Shown piece after piece: positions 1 to 11,400 of a stretch of DNA of 64,000 nt; positions within the stretch are counted from its first letter, which is position 1, and the number at the start of each line of letters is the position of its first letter. The notes beneath the pieces were generated by a model, which saw only the letters and a program-made list of their open reading frames with translations, did no database searches and had not been told where the DNA came from. Origin of the DNA: Phragmites australis (taxonomy: Eukaryota > Streptophyta > Magnoliopsida > Poales > Poaceae); NCBI RefSeq assembly GCF_958298935.1, contig NC_084939.1, positions 193,501-257,500 on the forward strand. Reading direction: 5' to 3'. The translations under genes and the position numbers were made by a program.

Positions 1-800
1 TCCAGCAAGTCCAAGAACACCTTTGTTTTATTGACGTGATATCCTGAGACTCCGAGTAAATTTTAGAGTTTGACTTTAAGTCCAAGTAGACTTTAGAGTT
101 TGATATCCCGTGGAAGGATTAGAGGAGTATGTGGCACCATCACGAAGCTTACGTCGAAGCGAAGCTAAGTCGTGAAGACACAACGGCCGTTCGATGGAAG
201 AAACAATAAATAGATCAAAATACATTCAGTGATATGTAGAAGTGTACTACAAAAGAGTTGTATTTTAGTAACAAGTTAGAAAACCTAGGGTTTAAGTTTT
301 TTATGCCTATAAATAGAAAGGTAAGGCTATAGAAGAGTTTGAACCAGTCACTTGAGTCACTTGTGCCACCCATTTGAGAGCCTAGTGCTAGAGTTTTAGA
401 GGAGATGAAGATAAATGCTTAGCTTATGTAATAGTTGAGAGTTTTTTAGAGAAAAATCTTTATAATACATCTCAGATAGAGCTTACCTTTTCGAGTAATA
501 AAGTTTATATTTTTGCATATACTTGAATTTCTCTCCTTTTAATCTCTCTATTGGTTCCCTTGTAAGCTTACAAGTTTTTTTTCAATTGTGATTTTCTTTT
601 TCTTTTTGAGCTGTAGTTTTTCCACATTTGTGAAGTAATTATTCTTATTGCTAGAGGTATAAATGTTCATATACTTATGTATTTGAGAGGATCTTGAATC
701 TCCTTACCTCTAAACTATCAATTTGGATAGTTGGTTCTTTCGATAACTATCTTTTTGCTTTATTCTTCATTCAAGTTTCAAGTTTTTATGTTCAAAGATA
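1..800 (+). repeat. Copia-like LTR fragment
   Basis: This AT-rich stretch resembles 36870-37800 in order and wording. Both contain a segment with gaagctt followed by gaagctaagt, then a cggccgttcgatgga-like block, a ctataaatag TATA-like box (near 307 here) and a T-rich tail with an agagtttt motif. The second copy lies directly before Copia reverse transcriptase remnants, so I read this as part of the same LTR family. No LTR ends or target duplication can be defined because the window starts inside it. No coding region is supported here. Confidence 0.5.
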
Positions 801-1917
801 CATAAAATAATTTTTAATAAAGTCTATAATTCATATTTCATCCGTGAAGTCATATTTCTTTAAAACTTTTTTTCTCGCTTTGTCTCTCTAAAATTTATAC
901 TTTCATTTATGCATTTTTGAAAAGTATTGGGTGAACAAAGAATACACCATCTATTTCACAAGAAATTTATAAAGCACATATTTACCTTCCTTTAATCGTC
1001 TATCTCAATCCTACAAATATGCACCGTACTCCTAAACCTACATACTATGCACTTCTGACTTAGTCGCATACGCCAGCTGAAAGGCTATAATAACATATAA
1101 ACTGATGGACAGAGTAAAAGACAGACCAAACTAAACCTGCTTGAAATCTATGTATGTTAGCCTGTAATAATCGAATTATCGACGTTTGGTTTATGTGTTT
1201 CTCCTGTGATCCATATATGAGCTGATGAACCAGATATTGGTACACTAAATCTGCAAAGTAAACAAATAGACACGACATAGATATGCAAAGTATGCGATTG
1301 TTAGATGGAAATTAGAGAAAGAGATTGCCTAAAGGAAAAACATGGGGAAAGAAATGGCTCACGCAAACAAGAAGCATCTGACCTATTAACAGAAGTTCAA
1401 TCACTGTTACTCTGCCAATAAAGCTCAAAGTTCGTATGAGAATCCTAACAGAATCAAATGCCCTGAATAACCAGTGCAACTTTAATTAATGCTTATTCAC
1501 GCATCTGTTTACTCTACCCAGACGCAAGGGAAATGCCAACAATGTGACGCTACAACACAAACAGAACTTCACAAGACATATACTTTTAAGGCTTTGACAC
1601 ATGAAAAGTCAGACATGTGATCCATAAAATTGCTTGTCAGCTATAGGGTTCTTAATTTTGGTATACATTATCACAGCTCAACAACATGTCCTATATCTAA
1701 ATCTATAGATATGTAGCCTTAAGCATCCACTTATTTCTACTTCACAAAGTCTCAGCACTCAAGCCCTCTAAAAACTGAAGTCCAGTGAACCACGTCTGCT
1801 GGACCATAGTTTCATCAGTAAAACATAATACACTGCAGCTGGTAATAATATAAGTATAGACCATCTACCAAATACCAATATCATCTAGGGTCGGATTGTG
1901 GAATCAGGCAAACCAAA
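801..1917. other. Intergenic, 3' flank of the GRAS gene
   Basis: This is AT-rich DNA without a recognisable gene. The part next to 1917 will hold the 3' UTR of the minus-strand GRAS gene. I see no repeat with defined ends. Confidence 0.5.
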
Positions 1918-4203
1918 TTAGCTAGAGATGGACTTATTATCCTCAGCAACCCATGTCGACATGGCATACAGTACCCGCCCCTTCCATCCCTGCAGCAACC
2001 AACGGTGATCCTCATCGATGAGAAAGTCTTTGTGGTAATAGTTCTTGACCTTATCTCTCACAACCTTTATGACCTCTGGATTCAATGGTAGCTGCCTCAG
2101 CCCAGCTCGGTGGTTCCGCACCTGCCATTGCTTATAAGTCTCAGGGCGTTCCACCCGGTCTGCACCCTCACAAGCGATAACATTCAAGGCAGACCGCCCA
2201 AAGATATCCCGCTCGATCAGCAGCCGATCATCATTGTCCCGGGGGATGGTCGCATCAAGAATGTCAAAATGCGCTGAGTAGAAGAACAGTGCCTCCCGGA
2301 ACCGTGTCAAAAAGAACGGTGCGCCATATGTGCCATTGACCACACAATGGATGAACACGTTAGGGCGCATCTTCCGGATGTTGTTTAGGACCATATCTCT
2401 AGGGCTTGGACTGTCCACCAGAACACTCTCGTCCATCAAGTTACCGAAAAAGCACTCACTGTTGACAACAAGAACCTCATCTGGATCAATATTGAGGTCC
2501 TCAACATGGACGTTCTCCCACTTTGCTGCAATACCGTGGAACTTGAAGGGCACGCGAAACTGGCGCGCACAGTTGCTGAGGCGGTGGCCTGTTTCGTCAA
2601 TCTGGTGGGCTGGGCGGAACCCAGGCTGTGGGACGTCAATTGCGGTGAACCTCACCTCTGGTGGTCCACCTTCTCTATTTGCCAGTAAATGGAGCAAACC
2701 TGGCCACTGAAATCCATGTTGCACACCATAGTCCACAACATGCAATTTACTCCTCCCTGCCGCAGCATGACAAATTGTCTTGTTGGAGAAGACGAATTTC
2801 ACCTTCACGAAGCAGCTGGCTGCCATGAGTAGCTTGTATGCCTTGAGGAAGTGCACAACCGAGGTGCGTTTTGCCATGAGCGACTGGTACACCTGGCTCC
2901 CTGTGCCTGCAAGTCGTGCCTCCAGTCCCTCGGCGAAACAATATGCCAGCCTCTGTGTGGCGTCTCCTCTCGGCGAGGAGTGCTGCTTGATCTGCTTCAG
3001 CAGCTCGTTCACACTTCGGGCATCACCCGTGGACATTGACTGTGCACAATGGATAAGCATGGTGCGCAGATCAACAACCTCCTTCGCGCCCTGCCTCCCC
3101 CGCGCCGCCTTCCCGCCACCCCTCCTGCTGCTCCTCTCAGACTCACTATCCTTGGCAATGCGCAGGTCCGTCATGCGCTTGTTGAATTCCTCGTAATCGC
3201 AGGACATTATTTCGCGGTACATCTCCCGGGCACCAGTTTCCTCCTGTTCCGGCATCATCAGCTTGCTGTTTCTGCCTGTCTCCGCCTCCAGGTCCTCTTC
3301 GTGGTGCCGGTTCTTGCGGCCCCTGCCATTGTTGCTTCCTCCAAACATTAACATTCCATCCACTGTCTCCTCCTTCTTCACTTGGCCGGCAGCGAAGCCA
3401 CTCGGCGGTTTCCTGTCTCTAGGAAAGGACTCCCCGGAAGTGCCCTCATGGTCGATGAGGAGGCTGTTGTTGGTGGGCAAGAACTTCTTGGCATCTTCCA
3501 TGCCCTTGAGGAACGCCTGATTGAGCATGTCCATGGTTACCCCGTTCTGGCCACCGAAGAAGGCCGAGGCCAGCGCGGCGTGGTCACCGTCGTCAGCGGG
3601 CAAGGTGGTGGTGGACTTTGTCTTCGTCTCCTCCTCCGCGCTATCCAGGAACGCGTTGGCCTCGCTCGCGCTCTTGAAGGGCGCCGGAGTCTGCTGGAAT
3701 CCCGCGGTGGCGCCGTCTTGCCCCGGCAAGATGAAGGCGTTGACATCGTCGAGCCCCACTCCCATGTCGGGGTACGGCGGGGAGCGTAGCAGCTGGGAGA
3801 GCTCGATTGGATCGTAGGGCCAGGTAGCGTCGGCGAAGGCGGGGGCGTCGGAGGAGAAGGATGGCGAGAGGTGGAAGTTGCCGCTTCCGTCGGTGTTGGT
3901 GGTCGCGGAATCGGATGAGGACAAGGCGGTGGTGGCGGAAGCGGAGAGGATCTGTGCGTATGGCTGCTGCGCCTGGAGGAGCGCGGGGTGGTCGGGGTAC
4001 TGGTAGAAGAATTTGTCGTCGATGTCCTCCTCCATGAGCATGCTTGAGATGAAGGGGAGGACCAGGTCGTCCGACGAGGCCGGGTCCTCGCCGTCGAAGC
4101 CGCCATCTGGGCGGGGCGTCGGAGGGAGGTCGAGGAAGACGGAGGGGGAGAAGGGCTCGAGAAAGGCTCCCTGCCCCAGGAGATCCCCCGGCGAGGCGGC
4201 CAT
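1918..4203 (-). CDS. GRAS transcription factor, SCL9/14/33-like (LISCL group)
   Basis: This is a single-exon gene for a 761-residue protein. Residues 1-370 are a low-complexity, acidic region of the LISCL type, with a conserved block around residues 48-70 (FISSMLMEEDIDDKFFYQYP). The GRAS domain runs from about residue 376 to 755. The first leucine-rich region starts at VVDLRTMLIHCAQ. The VHIID-type core is LHVVDYGVQHGFQWPGL (487-503). A PFYRE-type region follows around 575-650, then RVER at 683-686 and a SAW-type end with the conserved W739, W745-region and W751 spacing. Family members are nuclear transcriptional regulators; SCL14-type proteins co-activate TGA factors in detoxification responses, and that role is inferred here from family only. 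The 5' half is strongly GC-rich, as usual for grass genes. The start is the first Met of the conserved N-terminus. No disruption is seen. Confidence 0.95.
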   Translation of the reverse strand: MAASPGDLLGQGAFLEPFSPSVFLDLPPTPRPDGGFDGEDPASSDDLVLPFISSMLMEEDIDDKFFYQYPDHPALLQAQQPYAQILSASATTALSSSDSATTNTDGSGNFHLSPSFSSDAPAFADATWPYDPIELSQLLRSPPYPDMGVGLDDVNAFILPGQDGATAGFQQTPAPFKSASEANAFLDSAEEETKTKSTTTLPADDGDHAALASAFFGGQNGVTMDMLNQAFLKGMEDAKKFLPTNNSLLIDHEGTSGESFPRDRKPPSGFAAGQVKKEETVDGMLMFGGSNNGRGRKNRHHEEDLEAETGRNSKLMMPEQEETGAREMYREIMSCDYEEFNKRMTDLRIAKDSESERSSRRGGGKAARGRQGAKEVVDLRTMLIHCAQSMSTGDARSVNELLKQIKQHSSPRGDATQRLAYCFAEGLEARLAGTGSQVYQSLMAKRTSVVHFLKAYKLLMAASCFVKVKFVFSNKTICHAAAGRSKLHVVDYGVQHGFQWPGLLHLLANREGGPPEVRFTAIDVPQPGFRPAHQIDETGHRLSNCARQFRVPFKFHGIAAKWENVHVEDLNIDPDEVLVVNSECFFGNLMDESVLVDSPSPRDMVLNNIRKMRPNVFIHCVVNGTYGAPFFLTRFREALFFYSAHFDILDATIPRDNDDRLLIERDIFGRSALNVIACEGADRVERPETYKQWQVRNHRAGLRQLPLNPEVIKVVRDKVKNYYHKDFLIDEDHRWLLQGWKGRVLYAMSTWVAEDNKSISS

Positions 4204-5665
4204 GGCTTGCCGGCGGTAAAAAGAAAATTGAATCTTTGGGTTGGCGATGAGCCCGATTAGCTACTACGAGTACTACTTGAGAGCTAGTGGTGATGTTTTG
4301 AGGGAGACATGGAATGGGAGGGGATGGTGGGCGAATTAAAAATCAAATCTTTGAGCTCGATCGTCTAACGCCGTGACCGGTGGGCGAGCAGGGAAGCTTC
4401 TGGGAAGGGAAGGCGACCAGATCGATCATTTGTCACTCTAGCACAGTGGATGGAGGGGAGGAGAGGAGACCAAGACGAAATGCAACTGCGACTCATCCCC
4501 CCTCTTCTCTGTCCCTCCCCTCCCGTGATTAGTCACGCCGCATCGCGTCGCCGGCACAGGACAGGAGCAGCGGCACGTCCTTGGAGGCTGCTGATCTCAC
4601 TCGCGAGATCGCGTCCGTTCATTCCCGTCAATGGAGGCTGGATCGGACTGACAAGCATTGGGTCGGGGTACTCGTGTGCCGGTTGCATTCCAATCACCAA
4701 AGCGGGGAGAGGATCTTGATTCCTAGGCCACAGCAGATGGATCGATCAACCAACCAACCGGTGATGAAGTCATCCATGGCATGGCACAAAGAACCGATCA
4801 CTGATGAGTTAGTGAGTCGGGTCAGTTTCCTTGCAGCACAAGACGGGATGGGGATGATCACCATAAGCGTTGCTCTCTCTCGCTTGGCGGAAGATGGACG
4901 ACAAGCATCTGCCATCAGCGCCGCGACTTTTTGGAGCCCACGGCACGGGTGCGTGCATGATTCCGCAGACAGAGTGCTCAATTTGTTGGCTGGTCCAACC
5001 CGCATCTTAATTAATCAGTCGTCCTCTACCCGCGCGGCCTCGATCAGGTGATCCTACTTCAGAAACAAGGGTACAAAAGTCCAGCAGTCAGTCTTGACCA
5101 AAATCTAGCTAGAGAAGAGAGTTCATGCACGCATGCATGCTTGCTGGATCCATCGAGTCCTTATCATTCATAGTTATATCATATGCATAACTATTAGCCT
5201 GCTTAATCTATTAATTTCCTGGGTCCTGAATAACTTAATTGTGATCGATGACCTGTCCAGGACGACATTGACCATTTCCTCTCCTCATTGTTGAGTCCAA
5301 AGCTAATGGGCCTAGCGTAGCAGAACATAAGGCCAGTACTTGAAGTGCATATACTACATGTATGAAAGGCCCATCCTCTCAGAGAGAAAAAAATACACAT
5401 TAATTGGCCGGTACAATATATATCTCTACTAATATAAACCTAATAAAAACCCTGAAAGAAATTCGATCTCCCCTTAATCCTGTCCCGCCTAATTAAAACC
5501 AGAAAAAACCGGTATTCGAGGATGGGACCCTGTGGCTCCTCCCTTCCTGATCCAGTGATGGCGTAGCCGTGCTCCTCTTGGTGCTGCCAACACCTCTGTC
5601 ATTGCATCTCTCTTTCTCTCTCTCCCTAAATAAATTTCACAAACAGTCTTGCACCATTTAAGTTA
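4204..5665. other. GRAS upstream region and intergenic
   Basis: This stretch carries the 5' flank of the GRAS gene, with purine-rich and pyrimidine-rich tracts around 4300-4520. The open frames here are short and have no recognisable domain. No mobile element with clear ends was found. Confidence 0.5.
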
Positions 5666-6809
5666 GTGGCTCCTCTTGCTTTTGAAGTTGTCAGTACAAT
5701 ACTTAAAGGCGCCAGTGTTATGCAATCTCTCGGAAGACACTGTCACTTCAAACAAGTGGTGCTTTCTTCTGAAGGTGGACAGAGTTTAATTTCCTATGAC
5801 ATGAGTGAGTTGATGTGAATCGCAGCTAATGACAAAAGGTAGACTGGATGATTGTCGTCGATTACCGCAATGACTTTCAGATCACCCTTGACCTGTGACT
5901 GTTTTCAGAAGCAGGAATAGCAGAGAATATAAATGCAAAAGTTGATGACTCTTTTTCAATGTCTTCTTTTGAGGGACAAATTCCTGTCTTCTTGTTTTTG
6001 TTGTTTTTTTCCCCAGGATTTGTACCATGAGCTGTATGCATTACATAGATTTAAGCAACCGTACTGCTCTAAGCTAAAGGGAAAGGAACATTCAGATATA
6101 TTTGAGAAATGTATGATGCCTATTTATAACATTATATTTCTTTTCAGTAAGAAAAAAAAATGCCGATCCATTGTGTCACTTGTTCCATGTCCATTGTGGC
6201 ATTACCTAAACAAAATGACATTGTGCATTGTGTTTGTGTCCATTACCTGAACAAAATGGGAATATGGAAGCTACGACGATGATACTTTCTTATCCTTACT
6301 GTTTTATTTGAACCCAAATCCTTCTCAATATGGCAATGTAGCTATAGTTCTTTGAACTTTTCACACTATAATAAATTAAATTGGCAGGATATAATATTCA
6401 AATTGTGATACAAGAGTTGAAGACCCAAAGGAATTGTAAAGAGCTTGGAGAAAAGATCTCTCCGGTCTAAGACATTGGAAGAAGTTGGTAGCTTTTACTA
6501 CATATTTCACTTTGTATGCTACGTTAGCCTATCCTCTTTTTGTTTCTAACATAGATTTCTCATGATAGGTAGTCGAGAAGCTTGTAGATGTGCACTACTT
6601 ACAAATTGAGATCAACAGTTCTTTTGATCATCTTGTATTTCCATGGCCCGATGTCTCCTGTTGAATTAGTGACAATACCAGCTGATTCTCGTAACACATT
6701 TGCAGATGAAAGTGCATGGAGTGCCGAATCAACTATGAACTGTCAAAGGCTAGGACCTGACGAGCTTGCATTGCACTATGCAAACATTATCATTCAGATA
6801 TATAGCCTT
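5666..6809 (+). pseudogene. PSK-simulator-like (DUF3475/DUF668) pseudogene
   Basis: Scattered pieces of one protein family occur in the correct order on the plus strand. At 5666-5815 the frame reads APLAFEVVSTILKGASVMQ..., the start of a DUF3475 domain, and stops at an in-frame TGA (5816-5818) before IAANDKR. Near 6025 is DLYHELYALHRFKQ, matching the HELY-type segment of the family. Near 6400-6475 is ELKTQR followed, after a frame change, by KSLEKRSLRSKTLEE. Near 6570 is VVEKLVDVHYLQIEIN, and at about 6750-6809 LGPDELALHYANIIIQI, the DUF668 signature, ending at a GT donor. Intron boundaries are partly visible. Stops and frameshifts make it non-functional. Intact relatives are plant growth proteins linked to phytosulfokine signalling. 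The 5' exons and the rest of DUF668 are missing. Confidence 0.8.
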
Positions 6810-7299
6810 GTAAGTTCCTCCACATTGTTTATGTTGAGCCACCTCAAGTTTCTAAGTTATTTGCTTGTTTTTGCCACCATATCAAATTGAATGCAAGTAC
6901 TTGTACACCTCTCTGGTTAGGACTTAGGGTTCTAGGAGGTGGCGGATGAATGGAGTGGAGCGGGAATAGGTTGCATCATGTTTTATGGTATCAAGAAAAT
7001 CTCAAGTTAGTTAATTATTTTGAGTTCAGTATGATTTCAATCCATCTAGATTTTTCTTGACATGGATAGTTATTTTGAGATCTTGAGTTGGGTTGGAGCT
7101 ACCCTAAATGTGCACGACTAACTCAGCCTGGCTCTACACACTTGGAGGAGAAGGAATGATGGTGCGTCTACGTCCTAACTTGAGGCAAGAGGGGAAGTTG
7201 TGCTACTGTTTGAGACATGGGTCTAGTGGTCCACAAAAGAAGATGCAATGAGACTGAGAGTAACTGAATCAAGTATATTGGTAGTTTTGGATTAGGTAT
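6810..7299. other. Intergenic, nothing recognised
   Basis: Noncoding DNA between the pseudogene and the LTR-like repeat. No gene, RNA or defined repeat is seen. Confidence 0.4.
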
Positions 7300-8039
7300 T
7301 GTTGGGGGAAATATCTTAGCCCACGGATAATACTAAGGGGACGCCATCAAAAGCTTCTCCGGAGACTCTTGGGCTTCGGACTCCCTGTATAGAAGCTAAG
7401 GCTTCCGGATGCTGTGAACCCCTTAGGCCACCGCCTCTCGAGACAAGGGAAGAAGCTGGCCTCCGGAAGAAATATCAGCAAAAGGAGAACACCAAAGGCA
7501 ACTAGCCTAACACGAAGTGACCCACAGTTAATGCAAGTGCAAGTGGTGGCCACCCTGACATCCCAGCACAAGTGGGAGCTAGACTGATACCTTAGAAATG
7601 TGGCGCCGCAATAGGTGATCGGTTGAGTACCATGTCCTTAGGGCTAATTGCACTATTGTATTGTCATAGTAGATAATATCTTCTGATTAGGGGTAAATGC
7701 ATCCTACCTAGGCTCATGTTGTGCGATTTGACTGGCCTAGGCTCCTGTGGTATAGTGATAGTTTGTATTACTATCTCTGTAAGGGCATACTTGCACATTT
7801 ACACCCTAAACAGCACTATAAATACACACACATGACCATCAGGCCAGAGGACCAATATTTTTTATTATCAACACGTTTTTTGTTCTCCCTCCTCTCTACT
7901 TCTTCTCCAAGCTTGAGTCTCTTCTCTAGAAGAGACTCTCGCCGCACTTTATTCGTGGAAGATATCTTCTCCTCCGACAACAAGGCTCCATCTATGAGGA
8001 CATAAACATAGAAGTAGAAGGGGAGGTAGGACACCACCA
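7300..8039 (+). repeat. Possible Gypsy LTR, 5' end of a decayed element
   Basis: The segment starts with tgttgggggaaatatc, a common opening of grass Gypsy LTRs. It contains a plus-strand ctataaatacac box near 7816 and is followed at about 8550 by a gag-like zinc-knuckle remnant on the same strand. This order fits LTR, then gag. I cannot find a second LTR copy in the window or a target duplication, so the ends are guesses. Confidence 0.4.
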
Positions 8040-8547
8040 AATACCACTAAGGCGCTACCCCAAGTAGTCGTTTCCATCGCCGCACCCATGCAAGCGTATG
8101 CACGGCAGCCGCGACCAGGCACACCATGTGCACCCACCAACCCCACAGCTTAGCGGAACAGCGACCATCCGGCCACCGCCGACCCAACAGCTTGGGTTGG
8201 CACGGAGCTCCAAGCCAGCGCGGAGGCGTTCCAACAGTGACGCAGCAAGGACCCCGTCGCACCCCAAGGGGTTACAGCCAAGGCCGCAGCCAGACAAGCT
8301 GCCCTCCAATAGCTCTAGGCGCTCGAGCCTAGAAGCGAGCGCCTAGAAGCACTCATGCGTGGGCTCGACCCCTAGATGCCTCATGTGACGACGTCCAAGG
8401 CACCTTCATTGAGCCAGTATACTTTGAGAGCCTGGTCGGCCGGCAGCCCTGATGGCCTCCCCGCGGGGAAGCAAGCTCTGAGGAGACCACCGACCCTGGG
8501 GGACGCAGATCCCGCCGACATCCTTAGCACCGACCACAAGCTCCAGA

Positions 8548-8655
8548 CCCACCGAAAGGGTACTGGTGCATCCTACACAGACCCGGACGTGGCCACAATA
8601 CAGACGGCTGCCGAACTCTCATAGCTTTCCGGGAGGATTACCTCAAGAGACAGAC
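8548..8655 (+). pseudogene. Gag zinc-knuckle remnant of a Gypsy element
   Basis: One plus-strand frame reads WCILHRPGRGHNTDGCRTL followed by basic residues. This resembles the C-x2-H / H-x4-C spacing and the following Leu of Gypsy gag proteins (forms such as C-x-F-H-x4-GH-x4-C). Stops flank the segment on both sides, and the surrounding GC-rich DNA from 8040 to 9110 has no long frame. I infer a decayed gag. No pol follows; the minisatellite arrays begin about 800 bp downstream. Confidence 0.45.
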
Positions 8656-9463
8656 GGGACACCCAGCAAGGGAAAAAATCAGCGACAGGCGACCCAAGGG
8701 CCACAAGCCTGCAGCAGGCCTCCGAGTGGGTGACCGGGCCTTACCAAGCCCCTCGGCCCGTTACGAGGACTGAGTCGCGAAAAGGCCCTAGCCATAAACA
8801 GATCCAGCAAGCCTCCAACGTAGGGTCCCCGCTTGAGCCTCCGGAGTGGTTGGGGCCCACGACGTGCCTCCCCCGTCGGGTTCGACAATGGTGGGATTGG
8901 TCGTGGAGAAGAGATGCAGGGCTCCGGCAATAGGGCTTCGAGTCCTCCAGATGCCCACACAGCCCAGACCCTTCGGCAAGCAGCCCAGGTCGGAGAAGCT
9001 GACCCTTCCGCCGCCTTCAGGCTACGGAGTTCTTCCTGGCCTTCAACCTTACGGTGGAGGCCTCATTTTGGCAAAGGTACGCCCACTTATGGCCACCTAG
9101 CAATAACTTACCTAGCTAGTTAGTATTTATACAACAAAGTCAACGTACTTTGAAAGTAGCTAGCTTATCTGATTGAAAGTCTCTACGACAGATAGCTGCT
9201 AGGTAGCAACATGATAACGTAAGACTTAAGTTATATCTCTGTTTAACAATAAACAATAAAACCTAAGTTATATCTACAGTCAAAACTTAAGTTATACCTT
9301 TGTTGAAATAAAGCATAGAGATTAAAAACCTCCCCACCGATGGCTTAGCCTCGATGACAGAGACATCTTAAAAACCTCCCCACCGATAGCCTAGCCTCGG
9401 TGACAGAGACATCTTAAAAACCTCCCCCACCGATGGCATGACCTTGGTAGCGGAGATACCTTA

Positions 9464-10715
9464 AAAACCTTGAAAATCCTCCGACAGGTCATAGGCGAAA
9501 GCCCCAATGTCGTAGAGGTATGAAGAAACCCTCCAGCGAGTTGTAGGCGAAAGCCCCGATGCAGCAGAGGTATTAAAAATCCTTCGACGGGTTGTAGGCA
9601 AAAGCCCTGATGTCATAGAGGTACTAAAAACCCTCCGACAGGTCATAGCTGAAACCTCCGATGTCATAGAGGTACAAAGAAACCCTCCGACAGGTCGTAT
9701 GCGAAAGCCCCGATGCCGTAAAGATACTAAAAACCCTTCGACAGGTTGTAGGCAAAAGCTCCGATGTCGTAGAGGTACTAAAACCCCTCCGACAGGTCAT
9801 AGGCGAAAGCCCCGATGCCGTAGAGGTACTGAAAACCCTCCGACAGGTCGTAGGCGAAAGCCCCGATGTCATAGATGTACTGAAAACCCTCTGACAGGTC
9901 ATAGACGAAAGCCTTGATGTCGTAGAGGTACTGAAAATCCCCCGATAGGTGGTAGGAGAAAGCCTCGATGTCGTAGAGATATTGAAAACCCTCTGACAGG
10001 TTGTAGGCGAACGCCCCGATGTCGTAGAGGTATAGAGAAACCCTCCGACAGGTCATTGGCGTAAGCCCTGATGCCGTAGAGGTACTGGAAACCCTCCGAT
10101 AGGTCGTAGGCGTAAGCCACGTTGTCGTAGAGGTACTGGAAACCCTCCAACAGGTCATAGTTGTAAGCTCTGATGTCGTAGAGGTCCAAGAAAACCCTCC
10201 GATAGGTCGTAGGTGTAAGACCTGATGTCGTAGAGGTACAAAGAAACCCTTCGACAGGTCGTAGGCGAAAGCCCCGATGCCATAGAGGTACTGGAAACCC
10301 TCCAACAAGTCGTAGGTGTAAGCTTTGATGTTGTAGAGGTAAAAAAAAAACCCTCCGACAGGTCGTAGGTGAAAGCCCCAATGCCGTAGAGGTACTGAAA
10401 ACCCTCCGACAGGTCGTAGGCGTAAGCCCCTATGTCGTAGAGGTACTGAAAACTCTCCAACAAGTTGTAGGTGTAAGCCCCGATGTCGTAGAGGTACAAA
10501 GAAACCCTCTGGCAGGTCAAAGGCATAAGCTTCGATGTCGTAGAGGTATGAAAAACCCTCCAACAAATTGAAGGCATATCATCGATGTCATAGAGGCACA
10601 AAACCCTCTAGCAGGTCAAAGGCATAAGCCTCGATGTCGTAGAGGTATGAAAAACCCTCCAACAAGTTGAAGGCATATCATCGATGTCATAGAGGCACGG
10701 AACCCTCTGGCAACT
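9464..10715. repeat. 51-bp minisatellite array, about 24 units
   Basis: The unit is a 51-bp sequence built around ccctccgacaggtcgtag and cccgatgtcgtagaggtact, repeated head to tail. Successive ctccgacagg copies at 9787 and 9838 are 51 bp apart. Units diverge by a few substitutions and small indels. Because 51 is a multiple of three and the unit lacks stops in several frames, long open frames arise on the minus strand with a 17-residue period (YLYGIGAFAYDLSEGFQ-like). I treat those as a by-product of the repeat. The array sits between a gag remnant and an acidic frame like the end of a Tat accessory gene. Tat-lineage Gypsy elements are known to generate tandem repeats after pol. Confidence 0.9.
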
Positions 10716-10739
10716 CGAACACGCTGGTCGAGTACCAAA

Positions 10740-11400
10740 GAGGTCATCTCAGCCTCACCATCGGCTTGAGCTCTGACAAAACTTCCACCGAGCTTCGGAT
10801 GGCCCCGCCTCCTGAGCCTCGCCACGGCTAAGGGCTAAGGGGGTCGCGGATTGTCTCCCTCGGCCTAGCCATCGGCTTCACCTCCAGCAACCACTGCTGG
10901 GCTGCGGATGGCCCTGCCTTCGGAACCTCACCACGGCTAAGTGTCGAGGGGGGTCGTGGACTGTCTTTCTCAGTCTAGCCATTGGTTTCATCTCCAGCAA
11001 CCACCGCTGGGCTCTAGATGGCCCTGCCTCCGGAGCCTCACCACGGCTAAGGGTCGAGGGGGTCGCAGACTGCCTCCCTCGGCCTAGCCATCAGTTTCAC
11101 CTTCGGCAACTGCCGCTGGGCTTCGAATGGCCCTACCTCCAGAGCCTCGTCACGGCTAAGGGGCGAGGGGGTCGCGAATTGCCTCTCTTGGCCTAGCCAT
11201 CGGTTTCACCTTTGGCAACTGTCGCTAGGCTCCGAATGGCATTGCCTCTGGAGCCTCGCCACGGCTAAGGGCCGAGAGGGTCGCGGACTACCTCCCTCGG
11301 CCTAGCTATCGACTTCACCTCTTCCAACTGCTGCCGGGCTCCGAATAGATTGCTTTGAGTCAGAAATCTAGAACAAATTTGGAGAGGAGTCTGTACCGGC
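10740..11400. repeat. 109-bp tandem array, about 5-6 units
   Basis: A second, unrelated tandem array follows the 51-bp array. The motif cggcctagcc recurs in diverged form at about 10861, 10971, 11080, 11189 and 11298, a period of 109-110 bp. Each unit also carries cacggctaaggg and a run like gagggggtcgcgga. Divergence rises toward the right end, and a further loose copy is near 11450-11520. Confidence 0.85.

Noticed and set aside
8098..8346. Arg/Pro/Ser-rich frames between the LTR-like repeat and the gag remnant
   Set aside because: GC-rich DNA open in several frames on both strands with no domain; probably decayed retroelement sequence.
9464..10715. CRISPR-like array
   Set aside because: The repeats are head-to-tail with no unique spacers and the genome is a plant nuclear genome.
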